Positions 44,663-54,051 of a DNA stretch of 64,000 nt are shown here, in pieces (position 1 is the first letter of the stretch; every line of letters starts with the position of its first letter). The stretch is from contig JAFECT010000006.1 in NCBI GenBank assembly GCA_018241995.1, forward strand, positions 1 to 64,000. Reading direction: 5' to 3'. Source of the stretch: Pseudomonadota bacterium. GTDB taxonomy: Bacteria; Pseudomonadota; Alphaproteobacteria; Caulobacterales; Caulobacteraceae. Made by a program: the position numbers and the translations under genes. The notes under the pieces are model-generated. The model saw nothing but the letters and a program-made list of their open reading frames with translations. It did not search any database and had not been told where the DNA came from.

Positions 44663-47518
44663 TTATTGCCGCCCACGCGCGGTCAGGGTGGGGCTGTCCA
44701 GGTCGACCTGGTCGGCCTCGATCACCTCCACGTTGGGATAGCGGGCCTTCAGATCCTTCAGGAACACAGCCGCATCGCCCACCACCACGACGCTGGCCTG
44801 CGCCGGATCGAAGGTCGAGCGCGCCACTTCGCCGATTTCGGCGGGGGTCACGGCCTTGACCTTGTCGGCATAGCGGCCGACTTCGCCCAGATCGACGTGG
44901 TAGAGCGCCAGGCCGCCGAGCAGGCCGGCCATGTCGTCGGTGCTCTCCGAACGCCGGCCGAAGCCGCCCACGATCGCCGCCTGGCGGGCCTTCAGTTCGC
45001 CCGGCGTCACCGGCGCGGTCTCCAGGCCCTTCATCTGCTCGATCATCAGCCCCGCCACCTCGACGGCGGACTCGTTCTTGGTCTGGGTGGCGGCGGAGAG
45101 TAGGCCCGGACCCTTGCGGAACGACACGCCGCTGTAGGCGCCGTAGGAGAGGCCGCGCTTGACCCGCACCTCCTGGTTCAAACGCCCGGAATAGCCGCCG
45201 CCCAGCACCGAGTTGGCGACCACGGCGGGATAGTACCGCGCGTCCGACCTCGCCAGCGCGCGGCGCGACACCGCCACCGCCGCTTGGCCAGACTTGGGCA
45301 GGTCGATGACGATCACCCGCGGCTGCGGCGCAGCGCCGGCGGGCGCCTCCGCGACGGGCAAGGGCGCGGAGGGCCGCTTCCAGTCGCCGAACAGGCGTTC
45401 GGCCAGGGCGAACCCTTGGTCAGGAGCGATGTCGCCGGTCAGCACCAGGGTCGCGTCGTCGGGCCGCCACCAGGTCTGGTGGAAACGGGCGATCTCGGCG
45501 GCCTTCATGCGCGCCAGCGAGGCCGGCGTGCCTGTTTCCGGGCGGCCGTAGGGGGCCGAGCCGTAGACCGCGCGGGCGGCGGCGTAGGCGGCGAGCGTCG
45601 CCGGATCCTTCATCGCCACCTGCAGGTCGTTCAGCACCTGCTGGCGCGCGCGGTCCAGTTCTTCGGAGGCGAAGGTCGGGCGGCGCGCCACGTCGGCGAA
45701 AACGGCCATGGCCGGCTCGAGCGCATCGGTCTTGACCGTCACCGACAGGGTCGAACCGTCGTAGGTGGCGCTGGAAGACAGCGAGCCGCCCAGCGACTCG
45801 ATCGCCTCGGCCACTTCGCCGGCGGAGCGCTCGCCCGCGCCCTTGGTGATCAGGGTCGAGGCCATGGTCGCCGTGCCCGGCAGACCGGCCGGGTCGGCGG
45901 CGGAGCCCGCCTCCACCATCATCTCGGCGGTGACCAGGGGCACGCTGTGATTGGGCGAGACCACCACGCGCAGGCCGTTGGCGAGGGTCCGCTCGGCGCG
46001 TGCGGGATCGGGCACGGCGACGGGCTCGCCAGGCGCGGGCGGTTTGATGCGTTCGGCCTCAGGCGCGGCCTGGACCACCTTCAGGTCGGCGGGGCGGATC
46101 AGGGTCTGGGCCTGGATGGTCTTGGCCGGCGCATAGACCGGTGCGTCGGCGGGCTTCTTGTCGTCGGGGAGATAGCGCAGCACCGCACGCTCGTCGTCGC
46201 GCAGGTACTTCTTGGCCACGCGCTGCACGTCGGCGGCGCTGACCGCCTGCAGGTCCGAGACCAGGCGGTTGACCTTGCCGGCGTCGCCGTAGAGCACCAC
46301 GGCGTTCTCCAACTCGTCGGCCTGGCCGCTCACCGTCTCGCGGGCCTGCAGGGTGTCAGTGATCAGTTGATTCTTGGCGCGGGCGAGCTCCTCGGCGGTC
46401 ACGGGCTGGTCGCGCAGGCGGGCGACCTCGGCGCGGAGCGCCGCCTCGCCCTGCTCGGCGCTCTTGCCGTCGGACAGCACCGCGCCCACCGCATAGGCCC
46501 CAGGCTGCTGGCGCAACTCGAGGTCCGACAGGGCCTGGGTGGCGACCTGCTGATCGTAGACCAGCGAGCGGTAGAGCCTGGAGCTCTCGCCCTTGGCAAG
46601 GATGGCGTCCGCCACGATCAGGGCCGGCAGGTCCGGGTCGGAGGCCGGCGGGAAGGGATAGGTGATCATCACCGCCGGCAGGGGCGTGTTGGTCTCGTAG
46701 GCGGTCCAGGTCTTCGCGCCGGTGCGGGCCGGCTCGACGGCGGCGACACGCGGGATCGGGCCGGAAGGGCGGGCCAACGCGCCGAAGTAGCGGTCGATCC
46801 AGCCGTCCAGCTTGGCGTCGTCGAAATCGCCGACCACGACCAGGACGGCGTTGTCCGGCCGGTAGTAGGTGGCGTGGAAGGCCTGCACGTCCTGGACGGT
46901 GGCCGAATCCAGGTCCTCGATGGAGCCGATGCCGGGGCGCCCGTACGGGCTGACCCCGAACGACATCTCCGGATAGTAGATCGAGAACATCTTGCCGTAG
47001 GGCTGGGCCAGCACCCGCTGCCGGTACTCCTCCTTGACCACGTCACGCTCGGACTTGAAGGCGGCGTCGTCGACCACGAGGGAGCCCATGCGCTCGGCCT
47101 CGGCCCACAGCACGGTCTGCAGATAATTGGCCGGAACCACCTCGTGGTACTCGGTGTAGTCGTCGTTGGTGGAGGCGTTGTTCTGGCCGCCGACGTCCTC
47201 GGTGATGCGGTCGAAATACTCCGACGGCAGATTGCGCGTGGCCTTGAACATCATGTGTTCGAACAGGTGCGCAAAGCCGGAGCGCCCGGCCGGGTCGTCC
47301 TTGGAGCCGACCTTGTACCAGACCTGCACCGCCACATTGGGCGAGCGGCCGTCCTTGATCGAATAGACCTCCAGCCCGTTGGCCAGGGTGCGATGGCGCC
47401 AATGCACCGGCGCGACCGTGACCGGCTTCGCGACCGACCCGGCGCCTTGCGCGGAAGCCATGGGCGCGGCCGCAAGCAGGGCGACGAGGGAGGCGGAGAG
47501 AGCAAGCACGCGTTTCAT
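44663..47518 (-). CDS. M16 family zinc metallopeptidase, two-domain form
   Basis: 951 residues from the ATG at 47518. Signal peptide (LALSASLVALLAAAPMASA). The inverted zinc motif HLFEH is at His84, Glu87 and His88, followed by NASTNDDYTEYHEVVP with the third ligand further on. The C-terminal half repeats the M16 fold (RTLANGLRVVVSPNHSVPLV) without an HxxEH, the usual inactive partner half. It is a secreted or periplasmic pitrilysin/PqqL-type peptidase. A second M16 gene lies at 55812-58775. Confidence 0.93.
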   Translation of the reverse strand: MKRVLALSASLVALLAAAPMASAQGAGSVAKPVTVAPVHWRHRTLANGLEVYSIKDGRSPNVAVQVWYKVGSKDDPAGRSGFAHLFEHMMFKATRNLPSEYFDRITEDVGGQNNASTNDDYTEYHEVVPANYLQTVLWAEAERMGSLVVDDAAFKSERDVVKEEYRQRVLAQPYGKMFSIYYPEMSFGVSPYGRPGIGSIEDLDSATVQDVQAFHATYYRPDNAVLVVVGDFDDAKLDGWIDRYFGALARPSGPIPRVAAVEPARTGAKTWTAYETNTPLPAVMITYPFPPASDPDLPALIVADAILAKGESSRLYRSLVYDQQVATQALSDLELRQQPGAYAVGAVLSDGKSAEQGEAALRAEVARLRDQPVTAEELARAKNQLITDTLQARETVSGQADELENAVVLYGDAGKVNRLVSDLQAVSAADVQRVAKKYLRDDERAVLRYLPDDKKPADAPVYAPAKTIQAQTLIRPADLKVVQAAPEAERIKPPAPGEPVAVPDPARAERTLANGLRVVVSPNHSVPLVTAEMMVEAGSAADPAGLPGTATMASTLITKGAGERSAGEVAEAIESLGGSLSSSATYDGSTLSVTVKTDALEPAMAVFADVARRPTFASEELDRARQQVLNDLQVAMKDPATLAAYAAARAVYGSAPYGRPETGTPASLARMKAAEIARFHQTWWRPDDATLVLTGDIAPDQGFALAERLFGDWKRPSAPLPVAEAPAGAAPQPRVIVIDLPKSGQAAVAVSRRALARSDARYYPAVVANSVLGGGYSGRLNQEVRVKRGLSYGAYSGVSFRKGPGLLSAATQTKNESAVEVAGLMIEQMKGLETAPVTPGELKARQAAIVGGFGRRSESTDDMAGLLGGLALYHVDLGEVGRYADKVKAVTPAEIGEVARSTFDPAQASVVVVGDAAVFLKDLKARYPNVEVIEADQVDLDSPTLTARGRQ

Positions 47519-47768
47519 CGGCAGGGTCCTGGGAGGCGCGGAACGAGGCATAACATCGGCGCAGGCGCGGGCGAACTTAAGGCCTTGTCATGCGGCGGAT
47601 GCGCGCTTGGCCGTAACCTCAACCCAGGACGCGGGCGCGTTGATCCGGTGTAGGCGCTCCAAGCGCCACCATGGCTCCGCCCCATCCTCGCCACGCCTTG
47701 CCCACAATCGAGGCGGAGGCTGCGGCTCAGGTTCGCGCGTGGGGTGCGGGCTGCGATGGGGGACATCG

Positions 47769-48512
47769 ATGACAAACCGTTATTTCACCGCCGCCTTGGC
47801 GAGCCTTGCCTTGCTGGCGGCGCAGCCGGCGACCGCCGCTCCGACCGGCCGCGCCGGCTCCTCGGCCGCCAACGCGGTGGAGGAGGTCGTGGTGACCGGA
47901 TCGCGCATCCGCGACTATGACCCGAACGAGACGCCGCACGTCAGCGTGCTCAAGCGGGCGGACAACCTGCTGGTCGAGGTCAAGGTGGTCTGCGACACGC
48001 GCGACAAGCCCCAGCGGCTCGATGAAATCCGCGCCACCCTGCGCAACATGATCCGCACCGCGGCGAAGGACCCCTCGGTCAAGCTGGGCTTAGGCGACGA
48101 GATCGTCGGCGCCTTCGATGACAGCATGATCGAAAGCCTGATCCGGCCGGACACCAAGGCCGACACCAGCTACGCGATCCTGTTGATCAAGACGCCGGTC
48201 AGCCAGTCGGACAGCTTCGACGAGGCCTCGAGGCGGCTGTCGAGCTTCATCGATCGCGTCCAGAAGGTCGGCCGCACCGAGGTGCTGATCCAGGGCGATT
48301 GGCAGCTGTCGCTGATCGGCCCTGCCCAGTACCGCGCCCAGGTGGTCAAGGCCGTCGCCGACGACGCCCGCATCGCCGCCGCCGACTTCGGCGAGGGCTA
48401 TGGCGTGAAGGTGATCGGGCTGGAGCATCCGGTGCAGTGGTACCGGGCCGGGCCCTTGGACCTGGCGCTCTACATCCCCTACCGGCTCGAGATCGAAGCG
48501 CTGCGGCACTGA
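47769..48512 (+). CDS. Periplasmic hypothetical protein with TonB-box-like motif
   Basis: 247 residues from the ATG at 47769. A signal peptide (AALASLALLAAQPATAA) precedes AVEEVVVTGSRIRDYDPNET (about 37-56), the same EVVVTGSRI box that opens TonB receptors in this group. No plug or barrel follows; instead there is a small soluble domain (VEVKVVCDTRDKPQRLDEIR and ILLIKTPVSQ). A soluble protein with this box could bind TonB or TonB-like partners, which is inference. It is separate from the EmrAB operon downstream. Confidence 0.7.
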   Translation: MTNRYFTAALASLALLAAQPATAAPTGRAGSSAANAVEEVVVTGSRIRDYDPNETPHVSVLKRADNLLVEVKVVCDTRDKPQRLDEIRATLRNMIRTAAKDPSVKLGLGDEIVGAFDDSMIESLIRPDTKADTSYAILLIKTPVSQSDSFDEASRRLSSFIDRVQKVGRTEVLIQGDWQLSLIGPAQYRAQVVKAVADDARIAAADFGEGYGVKVIGLEHPVQWYRAGPLDLALYIPYRLEIEALRH

Positions 48513-48584
48513 GGCTCCGAGGTCTGAGTCCGACGGCCGGCGTGGCCGCTCGACCACGCCGGACGACTTCGTGCGGGCGTTAAC

Positions 48585-48647
48585 TTGATTTTTGGACCAA
48601 TTCGTCCATATAAGCGTTTCCTGGACGGGAAAGTCCAGTTTTGTCCA
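48585..48647 (+). promoter_or_regulatory. Promoter and paired TetR-type operators of the efflux operon
   Basis: TTGATT (48585-48590) and TATAAG (48609-48614) are 18 bp apart. TGGAC-N6-GTCCA occurs at 48593-48608, between the two promoter elements, and CTGGAC-N6-GTCCAG at 48621-48638, with centres 29 bp apart; a half-site GTCCA follows at 48643. The operon encodes its own TetR repressor, so autorepression is likely. Confidence 0.75.
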
Positions 48648-48673
48648 ATCCTCCCCGGGCTGGGAACGCCGCC

Positions 48674-49855
48674 ATGACCGACATCACCGCCGACACCGCC
48701 ATTACCGACGCGCCTCTGGAGCGCGCGCCCAAGCGGGCATTCGCCCTGAAGCTCTCGAAGAAGACCGTCACCGTGGCGGTGGCCGGGGTCGTCGCCGTGG
48801 CGCTGGCTATCGGCGGGAGCGCCTGGTGGATGTCGGCCCAGCGCTGGCAGGGCACCGAGAACGCCTATGTGCAGGCGGACACGGTCACCGTCATGCCCCA
48901 GGTCACCGGCTACGTTTCCGAGGTGCTGGTCAGCGACAACCAGACGGTCCAGGCGGGCCAGGTGCTGGTGAAGATCGACCCGGCCGACGCCCAGGCCGCC
49001 GTGGCTCAGGCCCAGGCCAATGTCGCCGCCGCCGAAGCCGCCGTGCAGAATGTCGATGACCGCTCGGCCCTGGCCCAATCCCAGATCGCCCAGCAGGCGG
49101 CGGGCGTGAAGAGCGCCCAGGCCCAGGCCTCGCTCGCCCAGGCCGACCTCGGCCGCTATTCCAAACTGGCGTCGCAGGGTTGGGTCGCGCCGCAACGGCT
49201 GCAGACCGCCCGCGCCGGCGCAGACCAGGCCGCGGCCGGCGTGGCCCAGGCCGATGCGGCGCTGGAAGCCCAGCGCAAGCAGGCCGCCTCGCTCGGCTCC
49301 TCGCGCGAGCAGGCCCTGGCCCAGGTGCAGCAGGCCAAGGCGGCGCTGCAGCAGGCCCAGATAAATCTCGACCGCACCGTGATCCGCGCCCCGGTGGCGG
49401 GCGTGATCGGCGCCCGCGGCGTGCGCCCGGGTCAGTACGTGCGCCCTGGCGGCGCACTGCTGTCGGTCGTGCCGCTCGGTCAGACCTTCGTGGTGGCCAA
49501 CTTCAAGGAGACCCAGGTCGCCAGGATGCGCATCGGCCAGGCGGTCGAGATCAAGGCCGACGCCTTCCCTGGCCGCAGGATCATCGGCCATGTCGACAGC
49601 TTCGCTCCCGCCACCGGCTCCGAATTCGCCCTGATCCCGGTCGAGAACGCCACCGGCAACTTCACCAAGATCGTCCAGCGCGTGCCCGTGCGTATTGCGG
49701 TCGACAGCCGCGATCCCCTGGCCGCCGCCCTGCGTCCCGGCCTGTCGGTCGAGGCCAAGGTCGACCTGAAGTCGGGCGCCCGCGGCGCCACCTTCGCCGA
49801 GGCCGCGGCCCTGACCGGCTCGCCGCGCTACGCCCTCAACACCCAGAACCGCTAA
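48674..49855 (+). CDS. HlyD/EmrA-type membrane fusion protein
   Basis: 393 residues from the ATG at 48674. An N-terminal cytoplasmic region and one membrane helix (VTVAVAGVVAVALAIGGSAWW) precede a lipoyl/barrel-sandwich region starting GTENAYVQADTVTVMPQVTGYV, a long Ala/Gln helical hairpin (about 120-225), and the returning VIRAPVAGVIGARGVRPGQYV. It would link the inner-membrane pump to an outer-membrane channel. First gene of the EmrAB-TetR operon. Confidence 0.93.
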   Translation: MTDITADTAITDAPLERAPKRAFALKLSKKTVTVAVAGVVAVALAIGGSAWWMSAQRWQGTENAYVQADTVTVMPQVTGYVSEVLVSDNQTVQAGQVLVKIDPADAQAAVAQAQANVAAAEAAVQNVDDRSALAQSQIAQQAAGVKSAQAQASLAQADLGRYSKLASQGWVAPQRLQTARAGADQAAAGVAQADAALEAQRKQAASLGSSREQALAQVQQAKAALQQAQINLDRTVIRAPVAGVIGARGVRPGQYVRPGGALLSVVPLGQTFVVANFKETQVARMRIGQAVEIKADAFPGRRIIGHVDSFAPATGSEFALIPVENATGNFTKIVQRVPVRIAVDSRDPLAAALRPGLSVEAKVDLKSGARGATFAEAAALTGSPRYALNTQNR

Positions 49856-49867
49856 GGGCAGATCGCC

Positions 49868-51487
49868 ATGAGCGCCGCCACCGTTTCCGTCGGCTCCTCG
49901 GCCGCGCGGCCGGCGCCCTCGCGCCAGGCCTCCGCGCCGGCGCCGGCCCAGATCGACTGGACCAAGCTGCTGCTGGGATTCGGCGCCATGGTCATCGGCC
50001 AGTTCATGGCCATCCTCGACATCCAGATCGTGGCCGCCTCCCTGCCGCAGATTCAAGCCGGGGTCTCCGCCTCCGCGGACCAGATCAGCTGGATCCAGAC
50101 GGCCTATCTGATCCCCGAGGTCGTGATGATCCCGCTGTCGGGATACCTGTCGCGGCTGTGGGGCACGCGGCCGGTGTTCCTGATGTCCTGCGCCGGCTTC
50201 GTGCTGATGAGCGTGGCGACGGGTTTGGCGTCCGACATCCACATGATGATCGTGACCCGCGCCCTGCAGGGCTTCATCGGCGGGGCGATGATCCCGACGG
50301 TGTTCGCCACCGCCTTCACCGCTTTCCCGCCCTCCAAGCGGACAACCGCCAGCGTTATCATCGGCCTGATCGTGACGCTCGCCCCCACCGTCGGGCCGAC
50401 GCTGGGCGGCTGGCTGACGGAGGCCCTGTCCTGGCGCTGGCTGTTCTTCGTCAACGTGGCGCCGGGCCTGCTGGTGCTGGCGATGGTCTGGCGCTGGGGC
50501 GATTTCGACAAGGGCGACCCGTCGCTCGCCAAGGGCTTCGACTGGGCGGGCCTGGGCCTGATGGCCGTGTTCCTGATGAGCCTGCAGTACGTGCTGGAGG
50601 AAGGCGCCAAGAACGACTGGCTCGATGACCCGCTGATCGCCGGGCTGATCGTCTCCGCCGTGGTGGCGGGCGCGGGCTTCGTCTGGCGCTCGCTGGCCTA
50701 CCGCCAGCCCATCGTGGAGCTGAGGGCCTTCAAGGACCGCAACTTCGCCATCGGCGTGATCATGACCTTCGTGAACGGCTCTGTGCTGTTCGGCGGCACC
50801 TTCCTGTTGCCGCTGTTCCTGGGGCAGGTGCAGGGCTTCTCGGCCCAGCAGGTCGGCGAGACCATGATGGTGTCGGGGATCGCCATGTTCCTGACTGGCC
50901 CGATTGCGGGCCAGATCGCCCGTCGCCTCGATCCGCGCATCCCGCTGTTCGTCGGCTTTTCGCTGGCGGCCTGGGGCATGTGGATGGCCCACCAGGTCAC
51001 GCCCGAATGGGGTTTCTGGCAGTTCGCCTCGGTTCAGGCTTGCCGCGGGGTGGGAGTCATGATCGCCATGATCGCCTCGCAGAACGTCACCATGTCGACC
51101 CTGTCGCCGCACATGATCAAAAACGCCTCAGGCATCGTGAACCTGGCCCGCAACGTCGGCGGGGCCGTGGGCTTGGCCGTGCTGGCCACGGGCATCACCG
51201 CCAACACCGCGCTTCACCTGCACGATCTGGCGCAAGGCGTCAGCGTCGCCAACCAGGGCGCGCAGGACATGCTGTCGGGCCTGGTCGCGCGCATGCAGGA
51301 GGCCGGCGTGGCCGACCCGGACGGCGCCGCGCGCAAGGCCTTCTTCGGCCTGATGCAGAAGCAGGCGGCGTCGCTCGCCTTCGGCGACGGCTTTTCGATG
51401 ATGGCCTTGGGCGCCGCCTTCGCCGCGATGATCTCGCTGTTCGCACGGCCGGGTAAGGGTCGCGCAGCGCCGGCGGACGCGCACTGA
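49868..51487 (+). CDS. DHA2 family MFS multidrug transporter (EmrB-like)
   Basis: 539 residues, 14 membrane segments by hydrophobic pattern. The N-terminal motif VIGQFMAILDIQIVAASLPQ and the motif-A-like SGYLSRLWGTRPVFLMS, with AVGGW-like GPTLGGWLTE, are typical of EmrB/QacA. It exports drugs or other hydrophobic compounds by proton antiport. It sits 12 bp after the EmrA-like gene, and its stop overlaps the start of the TetR gene (TGATG), so the three are one operon. The C-terminal region is long and partly polar. Confidence 0.94.
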   Translation: MSAATVSVGSSAARPAPSRQASAPAPAQIDWTKLLLGFGAMVIGQFMAILDIQIVAASLPQIQAGVSASADQISWIQTAYLIPEVVMIPLSGYLSRLWGTRPVFLMSCAGFVLMSVATGLASDIHMMIVTRALQGFIGGAMIPTVFATAFTAFPPSKRTTASVIIGLIVTLAPTVGPTLGGWLTEALSWRWLFFVNVAPGLLVLAMVWRWGDFDKGDPSLAKGFDWAGLGLMAVFLMSLQYVLEEGAKNDWLDDPLIAGLIVSAVVAGAGFVWRSLAYRQPIVELRAFKDRNFAIGVIMTFVNGSVLFGGTFLLPLFLGQVQGFSAQQVGETMMVSGIAMFLTGPIAGQIARRLDPRIPLFVGFSLAAWGMWMAHQVTPEWGFWQFASVQACRGVGVMIAMIASQNVTMSTLSPHMIKNASGIVNLARNVGGAVGLAVLATGITANTALHLHDLAQGVSVANQGAQDMLSGLVARMQEAGVADPDGAARKAFFGLMQKQAASLAFGDGFSMMALGAAFAAMISLFARPGKGRAAPADAH

Positions 51488-52095
51488 TGCCCCGCGCGCT
51501 CGGCCAGATCGATGAACGCAAGGCGGAGGCGATCCTGTCGGCCGCCGCCGAGGTCTTTGCCGAGCGCGGCTTCGGCGCCTCGCTGGAGGAGATCGCGCGC
51601 CGGGCCGGGGTGTCGAAACAGACCGTGTACAATCAGTTTGGCTCCAAGGAGGAGCTGCTGCGCGAAGCGGTGTCACGCCGTTGTTCGCTGTTGACCGCGC
51701 CCCTGGCCGACCCCGACGCGGGCGAGCGGCTGGAGGACACGCTCACCGCCTACGCCCGCACCCTGATGGACATGTTCCAGTCGCCCGAGCGGCGCGCGGT
51801 CATGCGCATGGCCATCGCCGCCTCCGGCGAGTACCCCCAGGCCGCCGAGATCGTCTATCGCGCCGGGCCCTACGCCGCGCGCGAGCGCCTGGCGGCCTTC
51901 CTCAAGCGAGAGAGCGATGCCGGACGCCTGGCGATCCCCGACCCGGTCCAGGCTGCGGAGTTCTTCGGCGGCATGGCCGCGGGCCACCTGCAGCTGCGCG
52001 GCCTCTACGACCTGCCGCGCGAACATGACGACGCCGCACTCGACCGCCGGGCCCGCGAATGCGCCCAGCGGTTCATGAAGGCGTTCCAGGCCTGA
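51487..52095 (+). CDS. TetR family repressor of the efflux operon
   Basis: 202 residues. The N-terminal HTH is ILSAAAEVFAERGFGASLEEIARRAGVSKQTVYNQFGSKEEL, the classic TetR pattern. The C-terminal ligand domain (about 60-200) is helical and resembles the TetR_C_7/AefR-type. Translation is coupled to the pump gene by TGATG. Two inverted repeats at the operon promoter are its likely targets. Confidence 0.93.
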   Translation: MPRALGQIDERKAEAILSAAAEVFAERGFGASLEEIARRAGVSKQTVYNQFGSKEELLREAVSRRCSLLTAPLADPDAGERLEDTLTAYARTLMDMFQSPERRAVMRMAIAASGEYPQAAEIVYRAGPYAARERLAAFLKRESDAGRLAIPDPVQAAEFFGGMAAGHLQLRGLYDLPREHDDAALDRRARECAQRFMKAFQA

Positions 52096-52698
52096 CCGAC
52101 GCGGAAGATTCGTCCGCCTGCGTCGTACGTTACCGTACAGACTCAACTATTTGTGAATTTGGAACTTTTCCGAATTACACCTGAGAAGTCGCGCCGTCGT
52201 CGGGGGTGCTGAGCGGACGTTTCGTCCGTCCACGGTAGTCGCTGCTCAGCCTGTGCGAATTCATGGAGCGCCGGCCAGATCTTCACAGTTGGCCTCGCCC
52301 GTTCCGACGAGCTTTACCCTGATCAACTGCAAGGGTTGGGTGATCGCGTTCACTCAAAATATTTTTCAGCTATACAGTTCTTGATCGTGTGTAGCTTGAA
52401 TATTGTTTCTGAAATCGCGATTTCCTGCGTGCATAACGCCGCTCTCTATAAATCCAGATAACCTTACACCAAACTTACAACTTTTCCGCCGAGGCGAAAA
52501 TGTCGCTTTGTTGCGACGTTGCAAGCAGTTTGATTTTGAGATTGGATACTATCGGATCGGTTGAGAACGGCGTTCGGGGTACCGAACAACCTCGCATACT
52601 AGCCTGAAACAACGCGGCGAAAGCCGTGTGCGCGAAAGGTGCGTCTGCACTCGGTCGATCAAAAAGACTATCATAAATCGGCGTTTAGGGAGAAACGC
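52096..52698. other. 603-bp AT-rich non-coding region
   Basis: No credible gene is seen on either strand. It is much richer in A/T than its surroundings. It holds GTACG-TTAC-CGTAC-like and CGGACG-TTT-CGTCCG (52214-52228) palindromes soon after the TetR gene, and GTTCGG-GGTA-CCGAAC (52572-52587) nearer the S53 gene. It is probably the leader and promoter region of the S53 peptidase gene and may hold several binding sites or a small RNA, which cannot be judged by eye. Confidence 0.5.
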
Positions 52699-53919
52699 AT
52701 GTATCGTTTGATATCCGCGGCGGTCCTGTCGGCTGCGCTCGCCTTTGGGATGAGTGCGCCGGTGTCCGCCCAGTCTGCTCGCCATGTCCACCAGTCCGGC
52801 AATACTTTCCACGTCGAGGCGTGCGCCGGTCCGTCTGCGCCCGGAACGGCGCGGTGCCATGCGCGCATCGTCAGTGACTCCGCCGGCAACGTGCTGGCCG
52901 ACCGGGGGCGCAACGGCGTGCACATGGCCGCCGGGGTGACGCGGAACGCCACGCCGGCCGGCTTCGGGCCCAGCGACCTACGCTCCGCCTACGGAATCTC
53001 CGGCAACGGCAGCGCGGCGACGACCATCGCGATCGTCGACGCCTACGGGTACACCAACGCCGAAGCCGACCTCGGCGTCTATCGCGCGCAGTACGGCCTG
53101 CCCGCCTGCACCACGGCCAACGGCTGTTTCAAGAAGGTCAACCAGAACGGCGTCCAGGGCAGCTACCCAGCCCAGAACACCGGCTGGGCGCAGGAGACCG
53201 CGCTCGACCTCGACATGGCTTCGGCCATGTGCCCCGGCTGTAAGATCCTGCTCGTGGAGGCCAACTCCACCAGCTATGCCGACCTGGCGGCGGCCGAGAA
53301 CCGCGCGGCGGCCCTCGGCGCCCACGTGATTTCCAACAGCTACGGCGGCGGCGAAAGCGGCACCACGTCCTATGAGTCGGCCTACAACCATGCGGGCGTC
53401 GCCATCACCGTCAGCTCGGGCGACTCCGGCTACGGCGTGCAGTTCCCGGCCTCCTCGCCGCACGTGACGGCCGTGGGCGGCACCAACCTGGCCCGCGCCA
53501 GCAACGCGCGCGGCTGGAGCGAAACCGCATGGGTCGACGCCGGCTCGGGCTGCTCGACCGTCTACGCCAAGCCGACCTGGCAGCACGACAGCCTGTGCAC
53601 CAAGCGCATGGAGGCCGACGTGTCGGCCGTGGCCGACCCAAACACCGGCGTGGCCGTCTATGGCCCGGTGACCTCGCGCACCTCCGGCTGGCAGGTCTAC
53701 GGCGGCACCAGCGTCGCGGCGCCGCTGATCGGCGGCATCTACGGCGTCAACGCCGGCACGGTCAGCTACGGCTCCAACCCGTACGGCTCGACCACCAACC
53801 TGAACGACGTGACCTCGGGCTCGAACGGCTCGTGCGGCGGCACTTACTTCTGCACCGCCGGCGCCGCCTATGACGGCCCGACCGGCCTGGGCACGCCGAA
53901 AAACGCCACGCCGTTCTGA
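52699..53919 (+). CDS. S53 family (sedolisin) secreted serine-carboxyl peptidase
   Basis: 406 residues from the ATG at 52699, with GGGAGA seven bases upstream. Signal peptide (LISAAVLSAALAFGMSAPVSA). The sedolisin catalytic set is visible: Glu166 and Asp170 in AQETALDLDMA, Asp242 in SSGDSGYG and Ser338 in GGTSVAAP. The calcium-binding loop region includes DVSAVADPNTG. The usual N-terminal pro-kumamolisin domain (about 180 residues) is reduced to 60-70 residues, so activation must differ. Cys pairs (CPGC, ACTTANGC) suggest disulfides. An orphan secretin lies downstream. Confidence 0.9.
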   Translation: MYRLISAAVLSAALAFGMSAPVSAQSARHVHQSGNTFHVEACAGPSAPGTARCHARIVSDSAGNVLADRGRNGVHMAAGVTRNATPAGFGPSDLRSAYGISGNGSAATTIAIVDAYGYTNAEADLGVYRAQYGLPACTTANGCFKKVNQNGVQGSYPAQNTGWAQETALDLDMASAMCPGCKILLVEANSTSYADLAAAENRAAALGAHVISNSYGGGESGTTSYESAYNHAGVAITVSSGDSGYGVQFPASSPHVTAVGGTNLARASNARGWSETAWVDAGSGCSTVYAKPTWQHDSLCTKRMEADVSAVADPNTGVAVYGPVTSRTSGWQVYGGTSVAAPLIGGIYGVNAGTVSYGSNPYGSTTNLNDVTSGSNGSCGGTYFCTAGAAYDGPTGLGTPKNATPF

Positions 53920-53934
53920 TCGAGCGGCGCGACC

Positions 53935-53965
53935 GGCCGGGGTGCGGCATGCCCGCGCTCCGGCC
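53935..53965 (+). terminator. Symmetric nested hairpin after the S53 gene
   Basis: GGCCGG (53935-53940) pairs with CCGGCC (53960-53965), and inside it GCGG (53944-53947) pairs with CCGC (53953-53956), with equal 3-nt bulges. There is no T-run, so termination would be weak or Rho-linked. Confidence 0.4.
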
Positions 53966-54051
53966 GTGATCGGCGAGACCGAGATGGCCTCGGCATGCGA
54001 AATTCGCGTGCCGGGGCCGCTTCCGTGAAGCGGCCCAAGGGAGGACCCAGG

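Noticed and set aside
45284..47653. 789-residue open frame antisense to the first M16 gene
   Set aside because: Shadow frame; the minus-strand protein has the complete M16 motifs.
48479..51112. 877-residue open frame antisense to the efflux operon
   Set aside because: His/Gly/Arg-rich shadow without any recognisable domain.
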